The notes under the pieces are model-generated. The model searched no databases, was not told the origin of the DNA, and worked only from the letters and a program-made list of their open reading frames with translations. A stretch of 64,000 nucleotides of DNA from Paenibacillus sp. MAEPY2 (GTDB lineage Bacteria; Bacillota; Bacilli; Paenibacillales; Paenibacillaceae): the NCBI RefSeq assembly GCF_000499205.1, contig NZ_AWUK01000007.1:248001-312000 (forward strand), written 5' to 3'. The translations under genes were made by a program, and so were the position numbers. Shown here in pieces: positions 1-8,857 of this stretch. Position 1 is the first letter of the stretch, and each line of letters opens with the position of its first letter.

Positions 1-154
1 TGGTCATGTTCACTGGCAATGCCTCGCTATTCTAAAGAGTTATCACTAAACTGTCATGTACGGACAGCTATTTATTGTAGTGGATTTTGCCCCATTTGAA
101 CAGGGAGGGGATCATGGCTGGTGCGGAAAGTAAGGGTGAGAACACAGTAAAAAA

Positions 155-181
155 CCTCGCTCCGTACGGGACGGAACGAGG
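155..181 (-). terminator. Rho-independent terminator of the DUF4015-type glycosidase gene
   Basis: An 11-bp stem with one mismatch (155-165 with 171-181) is followed on the minus strand by a run of six T (complement of A149-154). It lies about 35 bp past the stop of the minus-strand gene 216-1397. The 148 bases to its left hold no gene that I can support. Confidence 0.8.
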
Positions 182-215
182 TCATTGGAATAAAGTGATC
201 AAGAATAAGAGTGCA

Positions 216-1397
216 TTATTTATAGTTTACATCTGGCGTATATCGGTTGGAGGCATTCCAGAGCAGGTACTCATCCACGTCCATGTCTTTCATCGCGCGA
301 ATCTGATCCTCGACTTGTTTTTTGCCGTATTTGATGTAATGTCCACTGCCTAGCCAGCTTGCTGTAAAGTCCTGAATCCATGGGCGGATAACGGGTTTGA
401 GCTCCTTGGTTGGATCAAGTTTCTTATGTGTATCTTCCATGGAGCCTTTGATAGTCGCATATGGATTTTTGTCAGGGTCTTTCACACCGTACCAGCCGGT
501 GGAGTAGTGACTTGGATAAACCATGGGCGAGATGACATCCACGTTTTGAGATATTTTCACAAAATCCTGTCCAATACCCTCAGCTGCGGGTACAGAGGCC
601 GCGTAACCGAATATATCAACCGAGACTCGGACCCCCAGCGGTGCAAGCTCTTTGCGTGCATACTGCACGAATTCGGCTACGATGTCGACCCGGGACTTGT
701 CGGATTTGGTGTATTTCAATGCGTCCGCACGTGTTTCAAAGCCTTCCGGGAACCGAACATAGTCGAACTGAATTTCCTTAAATCCCAATTTGGCAGCTTC
801 TTTGGCAATCTCTATATTGTAATCCCATACTTCTTTACTGTAGGGATTTACGAAGCTGTCGCCTTTGCCGTTGGCCCATATGGAACCGTCTTTGTTGCGG
901 AAAGAGAGCTCCGGATTTTTCTTGGCCAGAATCGTATCCTTGAATACGACAACTCGTGCAATCGGATAAACATCATGTTTTTGCAGGCGTTTCATCAGTG
1001 CATCCATATCACGGATAAAAGGTTGGGATTTGCCCATTTCCTGTAACGTCTTGTTCTCCGTAGGGTAGGTTATGTATCCGAGATCGTCCTTGATATCAAT
1101 GACCATGGAATTGAGCTCCGTGTTATCCATCAGATCGAGCAATGATGTCATGCGTGCACCACCAGCGCTGTAGGCCGTTACATAGATGCCTTTGACGACG
1201 GGTGCATCGGGTTGTGGGTCAATTTTGGCAGGCGGGTTATCCGCATCAATAACGACCTGATCTTTTTGAGATTGGATAATGGCGGTGTTGAAACTGTTTG
1301 TTAATGATTGAAAAGGTTGATTCCCTTGATCTGCTGTAGCTGGTGTACCACTGAAGGTTCCCAAGGCCATAGCCATTAAAGCCCAAAACATATTCAT
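216..1397 (-). CDS. Putative extracellular glycoside hydrolase (DUF4015 family)
   Basis: This 393-residue protein resembles the DUF4015 putative glycosyl hydrolase family, which has a TIM-barrel fold and uncertain substrates. Visible signs are the VKGIYVTAYSAGG opening near residue 68, MVIDIKDDLGYITY near 97, the barrel strand EIQFDYVRFPEGF near 208, and VDVISPMVYPSHY near 283. The N-terminus (MNMFWALMAMALG, then TPATA) is hydrophobic and ends like a signal peptidase site, but it lacks the lysine or arginine residues usual at the start of a signal peptide. The ATG at 1397 is preceded in frame by a stop codon and by an AGGGGAGTGG ribosome-binding site, so the start is firm. The gene forms its own unit with a downstream terminator. 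Export is inferred; the substrate is unknown. Confidence 0.75.
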   Translation of the reverse strand: MNMFWALMAMALGTFSGTPATADQGNQPFQSLTNSFNTAIIQSQKDQVVIDADNPPAKIDPQPDAPVVKGIYVTAYSAGGARMTSLLDLMDNTELNSMVIDIKDDLGYITYPTENKTLQEMGKSQPFIRDMDALMKRLQKHDVYPIARVVVFKDTILAKKNPELSFRNKDGSIWANGKGDSFVNPYSKEVWDYNIEIAKEAAKLGFKEIQFDYVRFPEGFETRADALKYTKSDKSRVDIVAEFVQYARKELAPLGVRVSVDIFGYAASVPAAEGIGQDFVKISQNVDVISPMVYPSHYSTGWYGVKDPDKNPYATIKGSMEDTHKKLDPTKELKPVIRPWIQDFTASWLGSGHYIKYGKKQVEDQIRAMKDMDVDEYLLWNASNRYTPDVNYK

Positions 1398-1502
1398 TCA
1401 TTTCCACTCCCCTATGTGCATTCCATGTTTGAATTATACAATAAAGCCTCTTGGCTTTTAACCATATTAATCAAGTAATGAAACAGATGGAAAAAATGAA
1501 AA

Positions 1503-1537
1503 CCGCTTCCTGTTGAGGGTAACCCCACAAGAAGCGG
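1503..1537 (-). terminator. Rho-independent terminator after the small protein gene
   Basis: A 13-bp imperfect stem (1503-1515 with 1525-1537, GC-rich, including G-U pairs) is followed on the minus strand by a T-rich tract (complement of 1490-1502). It lies 20 bp past the stop of the 62-residue gene. Confidence 0.7.
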
Positions 1538-1556
1538 CATGATCAATCTAAAAAAA

Positions 1557-1745
1557 TTATTGAATGTAAATCTCATTTTGATGCTCACAAATACTGTACT
1601 GAATGATTTCCATTGCGTCTCCCTGTTCCAGGATGCCCAGCCCATCCCGGAGAACAATCAGTGAGTCGAGCTCATTCGGTTTCAAGAAAGGGAGCATTTC
1701 CGGGCACCATCTGTTGACGATTTCAAACAGTTTTACCGTTTCCAT
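1557..1745 (-). CDS. Small hypothetical protein (62 aa)
   Basis: I do not recognise this small acidic soluble protein. It has no signal, membrane segment or known motif, and it contains one Cys-Pro (CPEMLPF) and one later Cys. I place the start at the ATG at 1745, because AAAGGGTGAT lies about 10 bases upstream of it. The longer reading from GTG at 1760 would sit directly on that ribosome-binding site with no spacing. The gene has its own terminator and lies downstream of yitT in the same direction, separated by about 175 bp, so it could be monocistronic or the tail of the yitT transcript. Expression is inferred only from the start signal and terminator. Confidence 0.5.
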   Translation of the reverse strand: METVKLFEIVNRWCPEMLPFLKPNELDSLIVLRDGLGILEQGDAMEIIQYSICEHQNEIYIQ

Positions 1746-1920
1746 ATCCACAATAATCACCCTTTCCTACTCGAATTCCAAAATGGTAAGTCATTCGGCG
1801 CGAATCGGAAAAGCACATGGTGCTGTGAAATTGAAGGGCACATCCTGCTATACAACATATTTAGGAGCCGTACACCGTTATTATACCACAATGTTTTGAA
1901 TTGTTAACCGTACATCTGTC

Positions 1921-2742
1921 TCAACTTCGGCGGAAAGAGCCCATGACCCCAACTGTTTCCACAATATTAACAAAGGCGTTCGGGTCGGTTTCCTTGATAA
2001 TTCGCTTGATTTCAACAAGCTCGTACCGAGTAGTCACTGTCATTAACATGTCCTTTTCAATGTCTGTGTATGCTCCCTGGGTCTTGATTTTGGTGACCCC
2101 GCGAGGGCGAATAAGCAATTTTTTCAACATCGCTTCGGTTTCATTTGTAATAATATACAATGTGACTTTCACATGGCTGATGTGAATCAGATCCAGCACT
2201 TTGCCCGTGATATAAATTGATACCATGGAGGCAAGAGCAATGTTCCAGTCATTATTTAGATAGCCAGCGAGCATAATAATAGTACCGTTCATCCCGGCCA
2301 TCACCGTACCAATGGGGAAGTCGCGATTACGGGTGAAAATGGAACCGACGATGTCGAGCCCGCCCGTCGAGCCGCCAACCCTGAAGGAAACACCAGTGCC
2401 CAGTCCCACTAACACGCCGCCAAATACACAGCTCAGAAGGGGATCTGTTGCCACAGCAAAAACAGGCAGAAGCGCGATGAACCATGAAGTGGCTGCTACC
2501 GAGACAATACTTAATGTAATGAAGCGTCGTCCAAGAATAAACCAGCCTGCAACGAGCAGGGGGATGTTCAGAACAAAATACATGATACTAAGATTCAAAT
2601 TTGTAAAATAGCCAAGAAGCATGGAAATACCGGATACCCCGCCGCTAAGAAGCTGATGAGGAACCAAAAACCAGTTGAAGCCGCAGGCAATAGCTGCAGC
2701 ACCCAATACGATCACTAAAAAGTGCCAAACCATTTTGGGCAA
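1921..2742 (-). CDS. yitT: YitT family membrane protein with C-terminal DUF2179
   Basis: This is a multi-pass membrane protein of the YitT/DUF161 family, 273 residues from the chosen start. The N-terminal part has five or six hydrophobic segments and the family signature FRVGGSTGGLDIVG. The C-terminal 80 residues (KVTLYIITNETEAMLKK to FVNIVETVGVMG) form the soluble DUF2179 domain. The molecular role of the family is not established. I chose the TTG at 2742 because GAGGTGAT lies five bases upstream, and this removes a 45-residue extension that does not look like protein of this family. A 7-2-7 inverted repeat lies 117 bp upstream. Confidence 0.85.
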   Translation of the reverse strand: MPKMVWHFLVIVLGAAAIACGFNWFLVPHQLLSGGVSGISMLLGYFTNLNLSIMYFVLNIPLLVAGWFILGRRFITLSIVSVAATSWFIALLPVFAVATDPLLSCVFGGVLVGLGTGVSFRVGGSTGGLDIVGSIFTRNRDFPIGTVMAGMNGTIIMLAGYLNNDWNIALASMVSIYITGKVLDLIHISHVKVTLYIITNETEAMLKKLLIRPRGVTKIKTQGAYTDIEKDMLMTVTTRYELVEIKRIIKETDPNAFVNIVETVGVMGSFRRS

Positions 2743-3045
2743 TTTAATCACCTCATTTATATTTAAAACCAGATTGCTGGTAATCTTGAATTGTTTTGTG
2801 ATATAATGATTTGTGGATATTCTTGAGTAGGAAACTTTTTCCAAATGGAACGATAAAATTTGAAATGTTTCAAACACATGTATGTAGTTTTAGTCTTATG
2901 TTGGGGACCCATTCACGAATTATGTTCGTTTGTGAAAATAATTCGACTTGATGGGATAACCTATAAATATTAACGCTACTTAAGAATACAGACAACAAAG
3001 TGGATTGTCCACCATGTCCACCATATAGAAGGAGTATGAATAATT
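2743..3045. other. Divergent intergenic region between yitT and cshA
   Basis: This 303-bp spacer must hold promoters for both divergent genes, but I cannot assign either with confidence. It holds a perfect-arm inverted repeat, TTTGAAA-TG-TTTCAAA (2859-2874), which could be an operator. It also holds a stem-loop (2916-2923 with 2938-2945) that would fall in the cshA leader. A strong ribosome-binding site (AGAAGGAG, 3027-3034) precedes both a 14-codon ORF at 3036 and the cshA TTG start at 3046. Confidence 0.45.
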
Positions 3046-4638
3046 TTGACAAATTTAAATTTCACAGATTTCAATCTTGAACCACTGGTGCTGCAAGCGA
3101 TCACCGAACTTGGTTTTGAAGAGGCAACCCCAATTCAATCCAAATCAATTCCTCTTGCTCTTGAAGGCAGAGACTTGATCGGTCAAGCTCAAACGGGTAC
3201 TGGTAAAACTGCTGCATTTGGTATTCCATTGATCAGCAAAATATCCAAAAGCGATGAAAAAATCCGCGCCCTCATTATGGCACCTACACGTGAACTTGCG
3301 ATTCAGGTTGCCGAAGAAATCGAAAAACTCACCCGCTTCAAAGGTTTGCGCTCCCTGCCAATTTACGGAGGACAAGATATCGTTCGTCAAATCCGTGCAC
3401 TGAAAAGAAAACCACAGATCATCATTGGTACACCAGGACGTCTCCTGGACCATATCAACCGCAAAACAATCAAACTTGATGATGTACAAACTGTTGTATT
3501 GGATGAAGCAGATGAAATGCTCGACATGGGTTTCATGGAGGATATTCAATCCATCCTGAAACAAGTTCCAGACGAGCGCCAAACGATGCTGTTCTCAGCA
3601 ACAATGCCTCCTAACATTCAAAAATTGGCTCAACAATTCTTGAACAACCCTGAGCACGTATCTGTGATCCCTAAACAAGTGGGTGCACCACTGATTGACC
3701 AAGCTTACATCGAAGTACCTGAGCGTCAAAAATTCGAAGCACTCAGCCGTTTGCTCGATATGGAATCTCCTGAACTGGCGATTGTATTCGGACGTACCAA
3801 ACGTCGTGTTGACGAATTGGCTGAAGCTCTGCAAAAACGTGGATATTCTGCTGACGGTCTTCATGGTGACTTGTCGCAAAACCAACGTGATACAGTTATG
3901 CGTAAGTTCCGTGACGGCAGTATTGATGTACTCGTTGCAACAGACGTAGCTGCACGTGGTCTCGATGTATCCGGCGTAACTCACGTTGTGAACTTTGACC
4001 TTCCGCAAGATCCGGAAAGCTATGTTCACCGTATCGGTCGTACAGGCCGTGCAGGTAAAGAGGGTGCTGCTTTTTCTTTCGTTACACCGCGTGAGATCGA
4101 TCACCTGCACTTTATTGAGCGAGTAACACGTCAGCGTATTCCACGCAAGCCACTGCCAACCATGGCTGAGGCTGTAGAAGGCAAACAACGCTTGACAGCT
4201 GAGCGTTTGCTCGAAATCGTACAATCTGGCGAGCTGAATGAATACAAAGGTATCGCGATTCAAATGCTGGAGCAATATGATTCTGTTCAACTGTTATCGG
4301 CTGCTCTGAAGCTCCTGACAGGTGACAAAAAAGATGCTCAAGTTGATTTGACTCCTGAAGATCCGATCCGTGCAAAACGTCGTAAACCGGATGTTCGCTC
4401 TGGCGGACGCAAACCATCGGGTTACAGCGGCAACCGCAGCAGTGGTGGTGGCGGTGGTTACAACCGTGATCGCAACAGCAGTGGCAGTGGTAGCGGCGGA
4501 CGTGGTGGATATAACCGCGATCGTAACAGCAGTGGCAGTGCAAGTGGCAGCAGAGAAGGTGGTTACAACCGTGACCGCAAACCGCGTCCAAGCAACAACG
4601 AAGGACGTCGTCCTGCCAAAGATTCTTCTTTCGAATAA
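3046..4638 (+). CDS. cshA: DEAD-box ATP-dependent RNA helicase (CshA type)
   Basis: This 530-residue helicase remodels RNA; in Bacillus, CshA works in the RNA degradosome and in ribosome assembly. It has a Q motif near residue 30, AQTGTGKT (48-55), PTRELA (80-85), TPGRLLDH (near 132), DEAD (153-156), SAT (184-186) and [10 protein letters not shown] in the second RecA domain. From about residue 445 the tail is a low-complexity Gly/Ser/Arg region with three YNRDR repeats, a likely RNA-binding tail. The TTG start gives the N-terminus [11 protein letters not shown] expected for the family. A shorter ATG lies upstream in another frame. A terminator follows, so the gene is probably monocistronic. 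Confidence 0.92.
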   Translation: MTNLNFTDFNLEPLVLQAITELGFEEATPIQSKSIPLALEGRDLIGQAQTGTGKTAAFGIPLISKISKSDEKIRALIMAPTRELAIQVAEEIEKLTRFKGLRSLPIYGGQDIVRQIRALKRKPQIIIGTPGRLLDHINRKTIKLDDVQTVVLDEADEMLDMGFMEDIQSILKQVPDERQTMLFSATMPPNIQKLAQQFLNNPEHVSVIPKQVGAPLIDQAYIEVPERQKFEALSRLLDMESPELAIVFGRTKRRVDELAEALQKRGYSADGLHGDLSQNQRDTVMRKFRDGSIDVLVATDVAARGLDVSGVTHVVNFDLPQDPESYVHRIGRTGRAGKEGAAFSFVTPREIDHLHFIERVTRQRIPRKPLPTMAEAVEGKQRLTAERLLEIVQSGELNEYKGIAIQMLEQYDSVQLLSAALKLLTGDKKDAQVDLTPEDPIRAKRRKPDVRSGGRKPSGYSGNRSSGGGGGYNRDRNSSGSGSGGRGGYNRDRNSSGSASGSREGGYNRDRKPRPSNNEGRRPAKDSSFE

Positions 4639-4660
4639 TATATAAGTTTGAACTGGAAAA

Positions 4661-4688
4661 TGGGGCAGGGCGACTGCTCCATTTTTTT
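4661..4688 (+). terminator. Rho-independent terminator of cshA
   Basis: An 8-bp stem (4661-4668 with 4674-4681) is followed by seven T. It lies 22 bp past the cshA stop. Confidence 0.85.
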
Positions 4689-4821
4689 ATGTGCAGAATA
4701 TGCCAAACCAGTGTACCACCGATCTGTTTTCGGGAAGTGCTGGCTTTTCCTATCTATAATAAGGTATATTAATATTATTAGACTTCAGGTTAGACGCAAG
4801 GCTGCGGAGGAGGAGAATTGT

Positions 4822-5658
4822 TTGGAATTTAAAGGAGCTATGGGTGGGATCTACCGACTTACAGAGTGGATTACGAGACTGGCCGCAACCAATCTGTTGT
4901 GGGCTATTTGTTCGTCTCCGTTCTTGTTTTTCTTGTTTATGAAAGTGCTCGTCATGCAGCAGAACCTCGCCAACGAATCACTTCAAATGAACTGGGCTAT
5001 AGCCATTGTGGCACCGCTTACACTATTCCCGGCGACTTCGGCCCTGTTTACGGTCGTACGTAAATGGAATATGGGTGATACGGACGTGCCGATCTTCCGT
5101 ACTTTCTTTGTAGGTTACAAAGAGAACTACAAACAGAGTTTAATCGGAGGTATCTTTTATACCTTGCTGTTTGCCATTATGTATCTGGATTACACAGTAT
5201 ACATGACACAATTCAAGAATATGCAGCTGGTCGGAATTATTATGCTCGTACTGTTGCTGCTGCTGTTTGTTTCTCTCTTTAACTTCTTCTCGATGGTTGT
5301 ACATTACCATATGTCTATCGGATTGATTATCAAAAATGCGGTTCTGTTGACGCTGATTAGACCATTCCGTGTATTTTCCACGTTGCTGGGAAGTGGATTG
5401 TTGTTCTATATCGGTTTTCGTTATCCGGTCTTGTTCATCTTCTTTATCATTAGCATTGTTGCCTGGTTTGCTTTCTTCAACTTCTACGCAACCTTTAATA
5501 AGATGCAGGAGCAGATGGAGAAGATGCAGCTGAAGAAAGAAGAAGAGGAAGCCGCACAAGCCGCAGAACAGGCAGGAGACTCGGTTGAGACAGTAGGGAC
5601 GGCTGAATCCTCTGAACCGAAGCCAACTGACGAAAAACACGATAATCTCCAAAAATAA
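4822..5658 (+). CDS. YesL-like DUF624 membrane protein
   Basis: This 278-residue protein has about five hydrophobic segments and resembles the YesL/DUF624 family, which in Bacillus and Paenibacillus often sits among carbohydrate-uptake genes; its function is unknown. The opening GGIYRLTEWITRLAATNLLW is typical. The last 55 residues are a highly charged Lys/Glu tail (KMQEQMEKMQLKKEEEEAA) that is probably cytoplasmic and coiled or disordered. I chose the TTG at 4822, six bases after GGAGGAGGAG; upstream readings run through the cshA terminator. No sugar genes flank it here, so its job cannot be inferred from context. Confidence 0.78.
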   Translation: MEFKGAMGGIYRLTEWITRLAATNLLWAICSSPFLFFLFMKVLVMQQNLANESLQMNWAIAIVAPLTLFPATSALFTVVRKWNMGDTDVPIFRTFFVGYKENYKQSLIGGIFYTLLFAIMYLDYTVYMTQFKNMQLVGIIMLVLLLLLFVSLFNFFSMVVHYHMSIGLIIKNAVLLTLIRPFRVFSTLLGSGLLFYIGFRYPVLFIFFIISIVAWFAFFNFYATFNKMQEQMEKMQLKKEEEEAAQAAEQAGDSVETVGTAESSEPKPTDEKHDNLQK

Positions 5659-5675
5659 AACATGAGCTGTCACCA

Positions 5676-5704
5676 TTTACTTTTTACACAGTTAGGGATA
5701 TAAT
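5676..5704 (+). promoter_or_regulatory. Sigma-A promoter of the probable 6S RNA gene
   Basis: TTTACT and TATAAT are separated by 17 bp, with a consensus -10. The predicted start is near 5711, right where the long rod-like RNA structure begins. No ribosome-binding site or open frame follows. Confidence 0.75.
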
Positions 5705-5710
5705 AATTGT

Positions 5711-5902
5711 ACATCCTGCGATGTACGTTTCGGTTATTCGTTGTTTTGAACCAATGATGATGTCTTCGGGAGATCAATACAGAATGTTGCTGAAACGCCC
5801 TGTCTATATGACATGGGGACTTCAAAAAACATTTTTGCGGCCACCCACCTGCCAAGCAGGTTCATAAGACAATGTAGCCGGACGGCATAGGCGGGTTTCT
5901 AT
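5711..5902 (+). ncRNA. ssrS: Probable 6S RNA
   Basis: 6S RNA mimics an open promoter and sequesters the housekeeping RNA polymerase. This roughly 190-nt stretch has no convincing ORF and follows a strong promoter. Its ends pair: CCTGC near 5716 with GCGGG near 5890, then ATGT with GCAT, then CGGTTA near 5731 with TAGCCG near 5876. In the 3' half of the central bubble a small hairpin forms (ACCTGC-CAA-GCAGGT), and an apical stem forms around 5800-5822. A closing stem, an open centre with a 3'-side hairpin and an apical stem are the known 6S architecture. The identification rests on structure and my memory of the family, not a covariance-model search. Confidence 0.68.
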
Positions 5903-5915
5903 TTTTATCATGTAC

Positions 5916-5963
5916 AGCACCCTGACTTTTTCCTCTAATCCAGGAATTGCAGGGTGCTTTTTA
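5916..5963 (+). terminator. Rho-independent terminator after the 6S RNA
   Basis: A 9-bp perfect stem (AGCACCCTG 5916-5924 with 5950-5958) is followed by a T-rich tract. It closes the unit that starts at the 5676 promoter. Confidence 0.75.
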
Positions 5964-6087
5964 TTTGAATTTTTTTGTTGAATCGGCTGTATTTTGTTAA
6001 AAGTGTTGCTTGCCCTTTTGTTACTACATGAACAATGTTACACTAGTATACATAAATGGAACGGTTACATTCAAAGGAGGAAGGGTC

Positions 6088-6480
6088 TTGACCTTAAAGA
6101 GAACGCTCGTCGGTATCATCCGCAGCATGGAGGGAACCAGCGATCGAGCCAAGGATCCCAAATTAAAAACACGGTATTATAACTTATCCAAAGACAGAGC
6201 CTGGGAAGAAGTTTCTTCGACACTCAAAAAAATTCCGGGTTATAAAGTACTGCATGAAGTGCCTTCTGTGGGAGAGGTCATACTGGAGAAGCGGACTACC
6301 TTTGGACGGACGATGGATATTACGGTTTCCATTATATCGGTAAGTCCTGTACGCAGTGCGGTTGATATGTATTCGGCATCACGTGGTTCACTCGGAGACC
6401 TGGGTTCTAATTATCGCACAATCATGAACTTGTTCTCTGTATTGGATAAGAAGCTGAGCAAGTATAAGTCAAATGATTGA
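6088..6480 (+). CDS. DUF1499-like cytosolic protein
   Basis: This 130-residue soluble protein resembles DUF1499. The C-terminal half carries the signature DMYSASRGSLGDLGSNYRTI, close to the family's R-S-x-S-R-x-G-x-x-D-L-G-x-N pattern. There is no signal peptide or membrane segment. Function is unknown. The start is the TTG at 6088, seven bases after a perfect AAAGGAGG; the longer reading from 6010 has no ribosome-binding site. The gene faces tpx and shares a bidirectional terminator with it. Confidence 0.7.
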   Translation: MTLKRTLVGIIRSMEGTSDRAKDPKLKTRYYNLSKDRAWEEVSSTLKKIPGYKVLHEVPSVGEVILEKRTTFGRTMDITVSIISVSPVRSAVDMYSASRGSLGDLGSNYRTIMNLFSVLDKKLSKYKSND

Positions 6481-6498
6481 AATAGATGGTGAATAACA

Positions 6499-6531
6499 AA
6501 AAGCGAGAGAAGGTGAACCTTCCTCGCTTTT
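6499..6531. terminator. Bidirectional terminator between the DUF1499 gene and tpx
   Basis: A long stem (AAAAGCGAG, bulged A, GAAGG; loop at 6514-6517; CCTTC, CTCGCTTTT) carries A runs on one side and T runs on the other, so it can serve both convergent genes. Confidence 0.85.
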
Positions 6532-6552
6532 GTTCTGAACGTGAGCTACCTT

Positions 6553-7071
6553 TTACAGCAAGGCTTTTACAGCGGAAATCGCTTGCTCGAAGTTAGGGGA
6601 GTCTGTCATTTCAGGCAGATATTCCACATATGTAATTCGGTCTTCAGCATCCACCACGAAGATGGAGCGCATGTCCAATTGGAATTCTTTGATCAGAACA
6701 CCATAGTCTTCACCGAATGAACGTGTTTTGTAATCAGACAGTGTTACGACGCGATCAACTCCGGCTGCTCCACACCAGCGTTCTTGTGCAAATGGAAGGT
6801 CAACGCTAACTGTCAATACGACAACGTTATCTCCGAGATCTCCAGCTTCAACATTGAAGCGGCGAGTTTGGGCATCGCATACGCCAGTATCCAGTGAAGG
6901 AACAACGCTGATTAATTTGATTTTACCTGCGAAGTCTTTCAGTGATGCATCTTCAACCAGGTTTTTGCTCAGTGTAAAATTGGGTGCTTGATCGCCCACT
7001 TTCAACTCGGGTCCGATCAATGTAATAGGGTTACCTTTAAAGGTGGCTGCGCCTGTACGTTCTTGTGCCAT
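6553..7071 (-). CDS. tpx: Thiol peroxidase (2-Cys peroxiredoxin)
   Basis: Tpx reduces hydrogen peroxide and small organic hydroperoxides with electrons from thioredoxin, in the cytoplasm. The 172-residue protein has the peroxidatic cysteine in SLDTGVC (Cys65) and the resolving cysteine in ERWCGAAG (Cys100), the two positions expected for atypical 2-Cys Tpx. I take the ATG at 7071, which follows AAGGAGGAAC at good spacing; the longer reading adds 15 residues not seen in the family. Its own promoter (7115-7144) and the shared terminator make it monocistronic. Confidence 0.95.
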   Translation of the reverse strand: MAQERTGAATFKGNPITLIGPELKVGDQAPNFTLSKNLVEDASLKDFAGKIKLISVVPSLDTGVCDAQTRRFNVEAGDLGDNVVVLTVSVDLPFAQERWCGAAGVDRVVTLSDYKTRSFGEDYGVLIKEFQLDMRSIFVVDAEDRITYVEYLPEMTDSPNFEQAISAVKALL

Positions 7072-7114
7072 AATAATGTTCCTCCTTATAAGTTGGTGAT
7101 CCGTGCCAAAATCC

Positions 7115-7144
7115 ATTATAATCTTTTATGAAAGGCATTGTCCA
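7115..7144 (-). promoter_or_regulatory. Probable sigma-A promoter of tpx
   Basis: On the minus strand TGGACA (7139-7144) and TATAAT (7115-7120) are 18 bp apart. The leader to the tpx ATG is about 35 nt. Confidence 0.65.
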
Positions 7145-7219
7145 ATTCGGACGAAAGATCATTAGAATGGATCAGACTTGCAGGCCGATCTGAACAGGGT
7201 GGAGTGAAAGCAGAGACTT

Positions 7220-7843
7220 ATGATATTTATAAGGTATGAGAACTGGAAAAGTTATTTGAAATTTTTCCCTTTGACGTCGATTATTTTAATAGCCAATGTT
7301 GTGATGTTTATTGTGTTAAGCCTGAACGGTGGTTCGACGAATAGCATGACGCTCCTTAAATTTGGGGCGCTCTCAAATCATGAACTATTCGCTGAGTGGT
7401 GGCGTTACATTACGTCGATGTTCCTGCATGCAGGCTTCAGTCATTTGTTGTTTAACAGCTTCGCTCTCATCGTATTTGCACCACCAATGGAACGACTGCT
7501 TGGGTCGGTGAGATATGGTGTGCTGTTCTTAGGTGGAGGCATTCTGGGCAACATTCTGGCTGTTGCATGGTATAACTCGGTTGGAGCGACAACAATCTCG
7601 GTAGGTGCTTCAGGCGCGATCTATGCAATCTATGGTGCGTTTCTGTATGTAGCGTTATTCCAGCGGACGATGATGGATGAAGCCTCACGTAAAACGTTGT
7701 ATACACTGCTTGTATTCGGAATTATTTTTTCCTTTGCCATGTCAGGCATCAACTGGATGGCTCATTTGGGTGGGTTGTTAGGTGGATTCTTCATTTATGG
7801 ACTTCTCATCCGCTTGTGGAAACCCCGGAGCTTTAAGCAGTAG
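7220..7843 (+). CDS. Rhomboid-family intramembrane serine protease
   Basis: Rhomboids cut substrate helices inside the membrane. This 207-residue protein is the minimal bacterial form with six hydrophobic segments. The catalytic serine is Ser131 in GASGAIY, and the partner histidine is His182 in WMAHLGGLLGG. The HAGFSHLLFNSFAL stretch (70-83) is the conserved HxxxxHxxxN region. Upstream spacing is loose (GGAGTGAAA about 13 bases from the ATG), so translation may be weak. It is followed in the same direction by a LysR gene 70 bp later, possibly co-transcribed. Substrates cannot be told from sequence. Confidence 0.9.
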   Translation: MIFIRYENWKSYLKFFPLTSIILIANVVMFIVLSLNGGSTNSMTLLKFGALSNHELFAEWWRYITSMFLHAGFSHLLFNSFALIVFAPPMERLLGSVRYGVLFLGGGILGNILAVAWYNSVGATTISVGASGAIYAIYGAFLYVALFQRTMMDEASRKTLYTLLVFGIIFSFAMSGINWMAHLGGLLGGFFIYGLLIRLWKPRSFKQ

Positions 7844-7913
7844 TCGGATTGATCTGAAGACGGAATGCAATCAAGGATAAGTAGGGTATAGCAGATTGGA
7901 GAGATCAGGGGCA

Positions 7914-8825
7914 GTGGAATTAAGACAGTTGCATTACTTTTTGAAAGTGGCACAGAAGGAGCATGTTACGCAGGCGGCGGAGGAATTACATGTGGCGCAG
8001 TCTGCGGTGAGTCGTCAGATTCATCAGCTGGAGGAAGAACTGGGAGTAGACCTCTTTATGCAAAAAGGGCGAAATCTGCAGTTAACCGCAGTCGGACAGC
8101 TCTTTTGCAAACGAGTAGAAGGCATATTGAAAGATCTGGACAAGGCGGTCGGGGAGGTTCATGAGTTTCTTGACCCGGAGCATGGTGAAATTCGTATCGG
8201 TTTTCCTCACAGTCTCGGTATTCACTTGATTCCTTCGGTTGTAGCAGCGTTCCGTCAGCGTTATCCTAACGTCAAATTCAGATTCAAGCAAGGCATGTTC
8301 CCAACGCTCATTCGTGATGTGTTATCGGCTGAGGTGGATTTGGCATTTATATCTCCGTTCCCGGAGAAGCACGACCAGGTGGATGGTGACATTGTACTTA
8401 CGGAAGAGCTGCATGCAATCCTTCCGCCGAATCATCCATTGGCCGGTGAGGAGAGTATTGCGTTAGAACAGCTCAAAGATGATAAATTTGTGTTATTCAG
8501 TAAAGGATATTCTCTGCGTCCGATTGTCTGGCATGCGTGTCTTGAAGCCGGGTTTACGCCCAAAATTGCTTTTGAGGGTGAAGAGACGGATACCATTCGC
8601 GGGCTGGTTGCGGCTGGCATGGGTGTAAGTTTGCTGCCGGAAATGGCGCTTTTCCAAACGAATCCGCTGCAGCCGGCGCATGTAGCCATTTCTCATCCGA
8701 AAGTGACGCGTACGATTGGGTTGATCCACCGTGCAGATGACAAGCTTCCACTTGTTGCGCAGTCATTTCGTTCATTCTTGCTTAATTATTTCGGTTTACA
8801 GCAAAACAATACCCCATCCGATTGA
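7914..8825 (+). CDS. LysR-family transcriptional regulator
   Basis: This 303-residue regulator has the standard layout: an N-terminal winged helix-turn-helix (VTQAAEELHVAQSAVSRQI, about residues 18-36) and a two-lobed effector-binding domain from about 90. It resembles the GltC/CynR-like group of Firmicutes regulators. I place the start at the GTG at 7914, so that the protein opens MELRQLHYFLKVAQ; TTGGAGAG lies about ten bases upstream. It has no divergent partner, the usual LysR target, and the neighbours are a rhomboid protease and a convergent metallopeptidase, so its target is unknown. Its stop codon lies in the loop of the terminator. Confidence 0.88.
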   Translation: MELRQLHYFLKVAQKEHVTQAAEELHVAQSAVSRQIHQLEEELGVDLFMQKGRNLQLTAVGQLFCKRVEGILKDLDKAVGEVHEFLDPEHGEIRIGFPHSLGIHLIPSVVAAFRQRYPNVKFRFKQGMFPTLIRDVLSAEVDLAFISPFPEKHDQVDGDIVLTEELHAILPPNHPLAGEESIALEQLKDDKFVLFSKGYSLRPIVWHACLEAGFTPKIAFEGEETDTIRGLVAAGMGVSLLPEMALFQTNPLQPAHVAISHPKVTRTIGLIHRADDKLPLVAQSFRSFLLNYFGLQQNNTPSD

Positions 8826-8842
8826 CGGTGGGGTATTATTTT
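8808..8842. terminator. Terminator overlapping the LysR stop codon
   Basis: A perfect 9-bp stem (AATACCCCA 8808-8816 with TGGGGTATT 8829-8837) is followed by T-rich sequence. The TGA stop at 8823-8825 lies in the loop. It can also work, less well, for the convergent metallopeptidase gene. Confidence 0.8.
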
Positions 8843-8857
8843 TGTTTTTGTATTCAA

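Noticed and set aside
87..353. Plus-strand ORF of 88 aa with a GGGAGGGG-like site before an internal ATG at 114.
   Set aside because: It runs through the minus-strand terminator and the 3' end of the glycosidase gene, has no protein-like composition and lies mostly antisense to a real gene.
4112..4591. Minus-strand ORF rich in Cys/His opposite the helicase tail.
   Set aside because: It is an antisense shadow of the Gly/Ser/Arg repeats of cshA; its composition follows from the repeat codons.
7844..7913. LysR box or divergent promoter between the rhomboid and LysR genes.
   Set aside because: No T-N11-A dyad of good quality was found in this short stretch.
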